DNA of 56,604 bases from NCBI GenBank assembly GCA_949283235.1, contig CASDRY010000064.1, positions 1 through 56,604 on the forward strand, in the 5' to 3' direction. Position numbers and translations under genes: made by a program. The notes below the pieces were generated by a model, which saw only the letters and a program-made list of their open reading frames with translations, made no database searches and was not told the origin of the DNA. Of the stretch, positions 50,958-56,604 are shown one piece after another (positions within the stretch are counted from its first letter, which is position 1; the number at the start of each line of letters is the position of its first letter). Source of the DNA: an uncultured Spirochaetales bacterium (GTDB lineage Bacteria > Spirochaetota > Spirochaetia > Sphaerochaetales > Sphaerochaetaceae).

Positions 50958-52316
50958 TTAATTCTTTGTACTGAAAGCCGCTATCAACGCGGCTTTTATA
51001 TTGCCAACTTGTTTTGCCTTTATTGGTAATCCATGCTTACTATCTGCTGAAAGAACATTTTTGAACCCCATGTCTGAAAGATTCTTCATCCTCCTGTCAG
51101 CAAATGATACAGGTCTCACCTCTCCTGCAAGTGAAAGTTCTCCAAATGCAGCCACAGAAGCTTTGAGTGGTATATCTTCCTTAGAACTATACAGAGCGAG
51201 AGCCAAGGCAAGCTCTATTGAAACCTCTGATAGCTTCATACCTCCCGCCACATTCACATAGATATCCTGATCGGCAAGATTAAGTCCTGCATGCTTCTGG
51301 AGAATGGCAGCTACGCGGCTTACTCTTGCGTTATCTATCCTGTCAGAATAGATTCTCTGGAATCCAGACCTTGCTGGAACAACAAGAGCCTGTATCTCGA
51401 CAGCGAAAGTACGGCTTCCTTCAACAACTGATGTAAACGCTATTCCCGAAGGAAGCACATCTCCACCTCGAGAAGAAAGGAATATTGAGGAAGGATCTTT
51501 CACTCCATGAAGACCATCAGAATCCATTGTGAATAGACCAATCTCATCAACCGATCCGAATCTATTCTTACTTGCTCGCAGAAGCCTCATGCCTGTCTCT
51601 GCACTTTCAAAATAAAGGACAGTATCGACAATATGCTCAACAATCTTCGGTCCCGCGATTACACCATCTTTTGTAACGTGCCCTATAAAGAAAACTGCCG
51701 CCCCTATTTTCTTCGCCAAAAGCGAGAGTTCCATGCAGCAGACCTTAATCTGGTTAGGAGAGCCTGCCATAGACGCTACAGAAGCGCTGTAAAGCGTTTG
51801 CAGCGAGTCAATGACTATGTAACTAGGGGAAAGCTTTTCAATCGTTTCTGAGAGCATTTCCAGCCTCGTGTCGCAGAATATGGAAATACTATCGCTCTTA
51901 AGGCCAAGTCTATCAGCTCTCATCCTTACCTGAGATGGTGACTCCTCACCAGAAACATAAAGGACAGAACCCATGTCAGAGAGGGAACTGAGCATCTGAA
52001 TCATTATAGTGCTTTTACCTATTCCAGGCTCTCCTCCGACAAGGACGGAGGAGGGTTTCATCACACCTCCCCCGAGAACTCTATCCAATTCCTCGATTCC
52101 AGATGAGACCCTCATGGTCTTCTCGAAAGGAACATCGGAAAGCCTCTGCACGCTATTATCCATAACTGGCTGAGCATCATTTCTGCCCTTCTGCACAGGT
52201 ACAACCTTTTCTTCTTCAAAGCTGTTCCAACTGCCGCACTCAGGGCATCTTCCATTCCATTTATTCTCAACATGGCCGCATTCACGGCAGACATAGCGTA
52301 CAGAACTCTCTTTCAT
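50958..52316 (-). CDS. radA: DNA repair protein RadA
   Basis: 452 residues. An N-terminal C4 zinc finger YVCRECGHVENKWNGRCPECGSW (8-30), Walker A GGEPGIGKST (about 93-102), the RadA-specific KNRFGS motif, and the C-terminal Lon-protease-like domain with GGMKLSEVSIELALALAL. RadA (Sms) is a RecA-related helicase that helps branch migration in recombination. TGAGGTTGT precedes the start. It follows the PPIase gene by six bases on the same strand, so it is in the parA-parB-ppi-radA run. Confidence 0.96.
   Translation of the reverse strand: MKESSVRYVCRECGHVENKWNGRCPECGSWNSFEEEKVVPVQKGRNDAQPVMDNSVQRLSDVPFEKTMRVSSGIEELDRVLGGGVMKPSSVLVGGEPGIGKSTIMIQMLSSLSDMGSVLYVSGEESPSQVRMRADRLGLKSDSISIFCDTRLEMLSETIEKLSPSYIVIDSLQTLYSASVASMAGSPNQIKVCCMELSLLAKKIGAAVFFIGHVTKDGVIAGPKIVEHIVDTVLYFESAETGMRLLRASKNRFGSVDEIGLFTMDSDGLHGVKDPSSIFLSSRGGDVLPSGIAFTSVVEGSRTFAVEIQALVVPARSGFQRIYSDRIDNARVSRVAAILQKHAGLNLADQDIYVNVAGGMKLSEVSIELALALALYSSKEDIPLKASVAAFGELSLAGEVRPVSFADRRMKNLSDMGFKNVLSADSKHGLPIKAKQVGNIKAALIAAFSTKN
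50974..50999 (+). terminator. TraB-gene terminator embedded in the radA 3' end
   Basis: AAAGCCGC (50974-50981) pairs with GCGGCTTT (50989-50996), loop of seven, followed by TAT. It lies 37 bases after the TraB stop and inside the last codons of radA on the other strand. Confidence 0.7.
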
Positions 52317-52322
52317 ACAACC

Positions 52323-53273
52323 TCAGAAATCAATAAGCTCCACATCAAAGATAAGATATGAATCTGGTGGAATTACCCCAGGGTAACCATACTCACCATA
52401 GCCAAGCTCAGGTGGAATTATAAGGGTTCTTTTCTCTCCTTTCTTCATCATCTGCAAAGCTTCATTCCACCCTTCAATAACCTGTCCGATTCGGAAAGTG
52501 GCAGGTTCATGACGGATAAGGGAGGAATCAAAAATCTTTCCATTAAGAAGGCTTCCCTGATAATGAACAGTAACAGCCTGTCCATATTTAGGAGAGTCAG
52601 ATCCTTTTCCTTCCTTTGTAATTATATACCTTAACCCAGTATTAGTTTTTTCTGCATTTGGATACCTATTATCAATCTCTGCTTCAATCTTCTTCTTAGC
52701 ATCTGCAAGCTCTGCAGCTCTTTTTGCAGCGGCTTTGTCACATAATTCCGCAAAAGCTGAACCAGATACCTCAAACTTTTCAGCATCCTCACCTTTTCTT
52801 ATGATTTTAACGCTCTTGATCTTGTCATTCTGAGCAATTTTATCAACAACATTCTGTCCCTCAATGACATGTCCGAATACAGAATGCTTTCCATCAAGCC
52901 AAGGAGTAGCAACATGTGTAATAAAGAACTGGCTGCCATTCGTTCCAGGACCCGCATTCGCCATTGAAAGAATACCAGGACCACTATGCTTGAGATCTGG
53001 ATGGAATTCATCAGGGAATCTGTATCCAGGACCGCCAGTTCCATCACCTTTAGGGCAACCTCCCTGAATCATGAAATCCTTTATAACCCTGTGAAATTTT
53101 AAACCATCATAGAAAGGTACACCAGGATTATCAAGATTAAGAGACCCCTCTGCAAGTCCCACAAAATTGCAAACTGTCATTGGGCATTTCTTATATTCAA
53201 GTTCAAGAAGGATTTCTCCCTTATCTGTATCAATTAAAGCATACATTCCATCTTTAAGCTTATCTGTATCCAT
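52323..53273 (-). CDS. Cyclophilin-FKBP fusion peptidyl-prolyl isomerase
   Basis: 316 residues. Residues 10-165 are a cyclophilin: [31 protein letters not shown], with the active-site Arg and Phe, [17 protein letters not shown] and [12 protein letters not shown]. After a helical Ala/Lys linker (about 175-205), residues 210-316 are an [55 protein letters not shown]. Both are complete, so one chain carries two isomerase activities. Dual-family immunophilins are known, including in spirochaetes. No signal peptide, hence cytoplasmic. GAGGTG precedes the start; parB ends 12 bases upstream. Confidence 0.94.
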   Translation of the reverse strand: MDTDKLKDGMYALIDTDKGEILLELEYKKCPMTVCNFVGLAEGSLNLDNPGVPFYDGLKFHRVIKDFMIQGGCPKGDGTGGPGYRFPDEFHPDLKHSGPGILSMANAGPGTNGSQFFITHVATPWLDGKHSVFGHVIEGQNVVDKIAQNDKIKSVKIIRKGEDAEKFEVSGSAFAELCDKAAAKRAAELADAKKKIEAEIDNRYPNAEKTNTGLRYIITKEGKGSDSPKYGQAVTVHYQGSLLNGKIFDSSLIRHEPATFRIGQVIEGWNEALQMMKKGEKRTLIIPPELGYGEYGYPGVIPPDSYLIFDVELIDF

Positions 53274-53285
53274 TTTTCACCTCTT

Positions 53286-54302
53286 TTATTCCGTAAAAAG
53301 TTCTTCTCCACCGCTTATCAGACCATAAATCCTTTCCAGATCCTGCTGCGAGCGGAATTTAATTGTCAATTTTCCCTTTGAAAGAGTACCTTTTATATCG
53401 CATCTGGCACCAAATGCAGATACAAACTTCTCTACAACCTCAGAAATCTCTGGATCTTCATCCTTTGATCCTTTCTTCTGAATGAATTTATGACCTTTGT
53501 TATACTCTTCAGCAAGTCTTTCAGCCTCACGAACAGAAAGATCTTCATTTATGATTTTATCTCTTAGGAGTATCTGATCTGATGGATTAACAAGAGAAAG
53601 AAGGGCCCTTGCATGTCCTGCAGTAAGATTTCCGGAGATTATATCATCTTTTATTGAATCATTAAGGGAAAGCAGACGAATCGAATTAGCAATTGCTGAT
53701 CGGGATTTTCCAACTTTCTCAGAAACCTCTTCTTGAGTCATACCAGATCTCTTCATAAGATACTGATAAGCTGTCGCTTCTTCGATTGGATTAAGATTCT
53801 CCCTCTGTATATTCTCAATCAAAGACATCTGGATTCTTTCTAGATCAGAAAGTTTCTTGATTATTACAGGGACTTTCTTCAATCCGGCTTCATTTGCAGC
53901 TCTGAATCTTCTCTCACCTGCAATAATAGAGTATTTACCAGGTACAATCTCCTCAACAAGCAGAGGCTGGATAATACCTTGTGATTTAATTGACTCAGCA
54001 AGCTCACTAATAGATTCTGGATCAAAAGATTTTCTTGGCTGATTCGGATTTGGAGAAACAGATGTGATTGGCACATAAACTGCTTCTATTCTATCTGGAT
54101 TATCCTTAACAGGCTCAGAGATCTTTATTTCACTATCAGCTTCTTTTTTAACTGCAGGTGCTTTAGTTTCAGCAGTCTTAGGTTTTCTTTCCACACCTGT
54201 AGTTTTATTGATAATATTATCTACCTGTTCATCTAGGGTAAAATCTCCACCAAACAAGGAGCTTATACCTCTTCCAAGTCCATGTTTCTTATCATTCGAC
54301 AC
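53286..54302 (-). CDS. parB: Chromosome partitioning protein ParB
   Basis: 338 residues. ITSVSPNPNQPRKSFDPESISELAESI (about 78-104) and IIAGERRFRAANEAGLKKVPVII (about 125-147, the CTPase/ParB box GERRFRA) precede the HTH domain TQEEVSEKVGKSRSAIANSIRLLSL (about 193-217). The N-terminus KKHGLGRGISSLFGG is the ParA-stimulating patch. ParB loads at parS, two perfect copies of which are at 55490 and 55676, and spreads as a CTP clamp. It overlaps parA by 11 bp. Confidence 0.96.
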   Translation of the reverse strand: MSNDKKHGLGRGISSLFGGDFTLDEQVDNIINKTTGVERKPKTAETKAPAVKKEADSEIKISEPVKDNPDRIEAVYVPITSVSPNPNQPRKSFDPESISELAESIKSQGIIQPLLVEEIVPGKYSIIAGERRFRAANEAGLKKVPVIIKKLSDLERIQMSLIENIQRENLNPIEEATAYQYLMKRSGMTQEEVSEKVGKSRSAIANSIRLLSLNDSIKDDIISGNLTAGHARALLSLVNPSDQILLRDKIINEDLSVREAERLAEEYNKGHKFIQKKGSKDEDPEISEVVEKFVSAFGARCDIKGTLSKGKLTIKFRSQQDLERIYGLISGGEELFTE

Positions 54303-55056
54303 GGCTTACAACCTCCTTAGCAAGTTCAGCAAAGGCTTTAGACCCTGCATTTGATTTATCATAATAATTTATAGGCAGACCATGAGAAGGTGCTTCTGAG
54401 ATTCTAACTGATCTAGGGATTATTGTTTTAAATACTAAATCAGGGAAGAAATCAGAAATATCTTCAACAACCTGCTGATTAAGCAAAGCTCTCTTTGAAT
54501 ACATCGTAAAAAGGATACCAAGAACATTAAGCTTTGTATTTAAACCTTTTCTTACATTGCTTATTGTTCTCATAATCAAATTAAGCCCTTCCATTGCCAT
54601 GTATTCACACTGAAGAGGAATAATGACGTAATCAGCCCAGGCAAGAGCATTCATAGTCTCCAATCCAAGAGAAGGTGGGCAATCAAGAAGAATGTAATCA
54701 TATTCCCCTTCCAGTGATTCAAGAACGGTTTTTAAATAATACTCACGATTATTCTCATTCACGAGTTCAATAGACAAAGAAGCAACATCCAAAGAACCTG
54801 GAATAAGATAAAGATTCTTAAAAATCGTACTCTGAACAGCAGAAGCAGCAGGAATATCACCAACAACAACTTGATATATATTCGCCTTTCTAAGATCTCC
54901 TGACACAGCACCGGTAAGATTGCACTGTGCATCAAAATCAATCAAAAGTACTCTATAATCTAAATCAGCAAGAGCAGAACCAAGATTAACCGCAGAAGTA
55001 GTTTTTCCTACTCCACCTTTCTGATTATAGAAAATGATTTTCTTCGTCTTCTTCAT
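54292..55056 (-). CDS. parA: Chromosome partitioning ATPase ParA/Soj
   Basis: 254 residues. KKIIFYNQKGGVGKTTSAVNLG (about 5-26) is the deviant Walker A with the signature Lys; YDYILLDCPPSLGLETMNAL is Walker B, and the C-terminal IPRSVRISEAPSHGLPINYYD is the Soj-type DNA-binding region. The start at 55056 fits family N-termini. It has no Shine-Dalgarno; ATGACA (55087-55092) and TAACCT (55064-55069) are spaced by 17 bp with seven bases to the ATG, so it may be leaderless. First gene of parA, parB, ppi, radA. Confidence 0.95.
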   Translation of the reverse strand: MKKTKKIIFYNQKGGVGKTTSAVNLGSALADLDYRVLLIDFDAQCNLTGAVSGDLRKANIYQVVVGDIPAASAVQSTIFKNLYLIPGSLDVASLSIELVNENNREYYLKTVLESLEGEYDYILLDCPPSLGLETMNALAWADYVIIPLQCEYMAMEGLNLIMRTISNVRKGLNTKLNVLGILFTMYSKRALLNQQVVEDISDFFPDLVFKTIIPRSVRISEAPSHGLPINYYDKSNAGSKAFAELAKEVVSRVE

Positions 55057-55125
55057 ATTTTCAAGGTTACACCGATAAAAGGTTCTTGTCATTATTGAAA
55101 ATGTTAATCTACAAAAACTTATAAC

Positions 55126-55154
55126 TTGACCCTACACTTTTCCATCAGTAAGCT
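55126..55154 (+). promoter_or_regulatory. Promoter of the NFU gene
   Basis: TTGACC (55126-55131) with a 17-bp spacer to TAAGCT (55149-55154). A better -10, TATAAA at 55159, lies ten bases further on but lacks a spaced -35. Confidence 0.45.
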
Positions 55155-55180
55155 ATTGGTATAAAGAAGGAGATAAGGTC

Positions 55181-55441
55181 ATGGCTGAAAATAATGATCT
55201 CGAAAAAGCAGTTATAGATGCAATTAATGCTATCCGTCCTGCACTTCAGAATGACGGAGGAGACATTGAATTCGTAAAGTACGATCCAGTAGCAAAAAAC
55301 GCTCACGTTAAACTTGTAGGAGCATGCGCAGGTTGTCCAATGAGTCAGCTCACTCTTACAAATGGCGTTCAGAGATATGTACGCGAAACAGTTGATAAAG
55401 ATATAACAATAATCAATGACGATCAGATTTCTATCTTTTAA
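55181..55441 (+). CDS. NifU-like C-terminal (NFU) Fe-S cluster scaffold protein
   Basis: 86 residues, a single NFU domain: VIDAINAIRPALQNDGGDIEFVKYD (about 11-35) and VKLVGACAGCPMSQLTLTNGVQRYVRE (about 46-72), with the CxxC pair that binds a bridging 4Fe-4S cluster in a dimer. It carries clusters to apo-proteins in the cytoplasm. AAGGAG precedes the ATG. Divergent from parA, and followed by a strong terminator that abuts the first parS site. Confidence 0.95.
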   Translation: MAENNDLEKAVIDAINAIRPALQNDGGDIEFVKYDPVAKNAHVKLVGACAGCPMSQLTLTNGVQRYVRETVDKDITIINDDQISIF

Positions 55442-55462
55442 TCAACATCAACAACAAATAAG

Positions 55463-55490
55463 GCAGCTCTTCTAATGGAGCTGCTTTTTT
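55463..55490 (+). terminator. Rho-independent terminator of the NFU gene
   Basis: Stem GCAGCTC/GAGCTGC, eight-base loop, then six T; the last T is also the first base of the parS site. Confidence 0.9.
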
Positions 55491-55505
55491 GTTTCACGTG
55501 AAACA
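55490..55505. promoter_or_regulatory. parS site 1
   Basis: TGTTTCACGTGAAACA, a perfect 16-bp palindrome and an exact match to the bacterial parS consensus bound by ParB. Confidence 0.95.
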
Positions 55506-55675
55506 TTATTAATCACCAAACCTTAAAATGAGTTTTCATTTATATTTAAAAATCAAAATATACTCATGGCAATTATCCATATAAAGAAGAAATTCAATAT
55601 TTCATATACTCTCAATAAACTCCAATTGAATCGATCATAATAATTTTGAATCCAACTTATAAAAAGATTATCGAT

Positions 55676-55691
55676 TGTTTCACGTGAAACA
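55676..55691. promoter_or_regulatory. parS site 2
   Basis: A second exact TGTTTCACGTGAAACA, 186 bp from site 1. Confidence 0.95.
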
Positions 55692-55787
55692 TATATCTTA
55701 AAAGGAGTTTGCTATTTGAATCGGGTTTTCTGATTCTTTTGTTATTAAAATTGTATTCATGGCTATTCTCTATTTTAAAAGCTATGG

Positions 55788-55960
55788 TATAATCCGTATG
55801 TATGATTTTTGGTTTTTACTAGGTTCAAGCGATTTCAAGAGGTTTCATAAGTCAAAAACCTCAAATAAACGCTTGAAATGCGGTTTTTGGTGTCTAGATT
55901 TCTATATACAGAAACTAAATCAAACAGTGGCTTTGCTTGTAATTCCCTATTGAATAGGGT
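55788..55960 (+). ncRNA. Candidate small RNA beside parS
   Basis: Extended -10 TGGTATAAT (TATAAT at 55788-55793) is followed by an imperfect inverted repeat (55823-55882: CAAGCG, GAGGTTT against AAACCTC, CGCTTG) and then the hairpin CCCTAT/ATAGGG near 55943-55957 with a T-rich stretch downstream. A 64-codon frame spans the promoter itself and lacks a ribosome binding site, so an RNA is likelier than a protein. Confidence 0.3.
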
Positions 55961-56436
55961 GAATTTTAGGGTCTTTTTCGATATTTTCAGGAGTTTTGTG
56001 TTTACATTAGCGTATAATTAGCACAACTCTATACAATACCAGAAAATGCTTTATAAATTTAAATTCAGCTTAATATTGATAATAAAATACGACTGCTTTT
56101 GAAAGTTATATCGCATACACCTATTCACAACTGATTTCATAGCCTTTTATATCTAGGAATTATAGGATGCAATAATATATGGAAATTTTTAAGGATATAT
56201 TGGAATTAACCTATTAATACAGTGTGTAGGCTGATATTTTCAGATAAGTACATACCATTACCCACTATGGGTTTATATTAAAGAATTACTGCATTCTCGT
56301 TGTTTATTTCATTGGATACGATAGGGAATGATGATTAGCTTTACTGATTCTAAGGTGTACTCATTTAGTGAAAAACTTTCCCATCCACTGCTATAAAATA
56401 TCTCAAACAAGTAGAAACCCAGATATTTGGCGTTAA

Positions 56437-56469
56437 AAATAGTGCTTGCAGATTATACAAGCACTATTT
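56437..56469. terminator. Bidirectional-type terminator of the last gene
   Basis: Perfect 12-bp stem AAATAGTGCTTG/CAAGCACTATTT, nine-base loop, with TTTTTAACG following on the minus strand, 14 bases after the stop codon at 56484. Confidence 0.9.
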
Positions 56470-56483
56470 CTTTATCAGATTAA

Positions 56484-56604
56484 TTACTCTTCAGTTGGAG
56501 GGTTCTCAGTATCTTCTGCTGAAGCTGTTTCCGGGGTCTGGATTTCTTCGCCTTCATCCTCAACTTCCTGATAAACAGTCACTGCAATAGCATTAACTGT
56601 ATCA
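56484..56604 (-). CDS. C-terminal end of an unidentified protein with an acidic tail
   Basis: Only the last 39 codons are in the window: DTVNAIAVTVYQEVEDEGEE, then a Glu/Thr/Pro-rich tail ending NPPTEE. The tail is low-complexity and acidic; the visible part gives no family. The frame runs off the window edge. A strong terminator follows the stop codon. Confidence 0.7.
   Translation of the reverse strand, partial: DTVNAIAVTVYQEVEDEGEEIQTPETASAEDTENPPTEE

Larger units (their letters stand above)
55506..56436. other. Gene-poor AT-rich region between the NFU gene and the last gene
   Basis: About 930 bp with no supported protein-coding gene. It holds parS site 2 and a candidate small transcript (about 55788-55960). 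A second TATAAT lies near 56011. From about 56050 on I see only AT-rich sequence. No convincing cluster of DnaA boxes was found. Confidence 0.6.

Noticed and set aside
55759..55953. 64-codon plus-strand open frame
   Set aside because: It spans an extended -10 promoter and an inverted repeat, has no ribosome binding site and no recognisable similarity.
55500..56480. Replication origin (oriC) next to parS
   Set aside because: Only isolated near-matches to DnaA boxes (for example TTATCCATA near 55574 and CTATTCACA near 56121) were seen; no cluster and no dnaA gene in the window.
1..56604. CRISPR array or insertion sequences
   Set aside because: No regularly spaced repeats and no recognisable transposase gene were seen; the only direct repeats are the two-copy unit in the AlbA_2 gene and the paired parS sites.

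Overview
The window reads as bacterial chromosome of moderate G+C, most likely from a host- or gut-associated spirochaete (Treponema/Sphaerochaeta-like). This is an inference. It rests on the run tRNA-Ser, small SRP RNA, dnaX, ybaB, recR, on a cyclophilin-FKBP fusion, on relaxed lipoprotein signals, on a long thymidine-kinase-like protein and on the saccharolytic gene content. Genes are dense, mostly on the minus strand, and usually carry AGGAGG-type ribosome binding sites. At least seven genes instead have a -10 hexamer exactly six bases before the ATG, which predicts leaderless mRNAs.

Regions. 1-5.6 kb: a LacI-type regulator (cut by the window edge) with a ketopantoate-reductase-like protein, a cyclase-family hydrolase, a YhcH-family protein, a HisC-like aminotransferase, a beta-helix transferase and an SGNH acetylesterase; two LacI-type operators lie in the gaps. 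5.6-8.5 kb: a purine permease with a structured leader and a YhcG-type nuclease. 8.8-11 kb: divergent kdgK and a KDPG aldolase fused to a VOC-like domain, around a KdgR-like palindrome. 11.1-12.8 kb: a frameshifted AAA/PD-(D/E)XK gene. 12.8-22.5 kb: an exported MTA/SAH nucleosidase, a cytoplasmic GH28 polygalacturonase, a sugar isomerase, a thymidine-kinase-like/deoC/oxidoreductase operon, a membrane Nudix protein, an aldo/keto reductase, a YigZ protein and a membrane M28 peptidase. 22.6-24.2 kb: a lipoprotein gene whose promoter spacer holds a nine-base homopolymer, a likely phase-variation switch. 24.3-27.2 kb: four tRNAs, an RpiR regulator and an AlbA_2 protein. 27.3-35.6 kb: an oligopeptide ABC importer followed by a creatininase-family hydrolase, an M42 peptidase and a DegT-like protein. 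35.8-38.7 kb: tRNA-Ser, SRP RNA, dnaX (with an A9 slippery run), ybaB, recR. 38.6-45.5 kb: a second ABC importer without ATPase genes, a GH4 galacturonidase-like enzyme, KduD and an (alpha/alpha)6 glycosidase. 45.7-50.9 kb: lipid kinase, nagA, pepD, a hypothetical protein and a TraB protein. 51-55.4 kb: radA, the PPIase fusion, parB, parA and an NFU Fe-S protein. The last 1.1 kb holds two perfect parS sites, a possible small RNA and the tail of one more gene.

Functional links. GH28, GH4, the SGNH esterase, KduD, KdgK and KDPG aldolase outline catabolism of galacturonate oligomers to pyruvate and glyceraldehyde 3-phosphate. The same palindrome (TGGAACAWTGTTCCA) stands at kdgK/kdgA and, 34 kb away, at kduD, so these loci probably share one regulator that is not in the window. 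The opp operon pairs peptide uptake with intracellular peptide breakdown, and its ATPases could also energise the ATPase-less importer. ParA, ParB and parS place the right end in a chromosome-segregation locus, probably not far from the origin.
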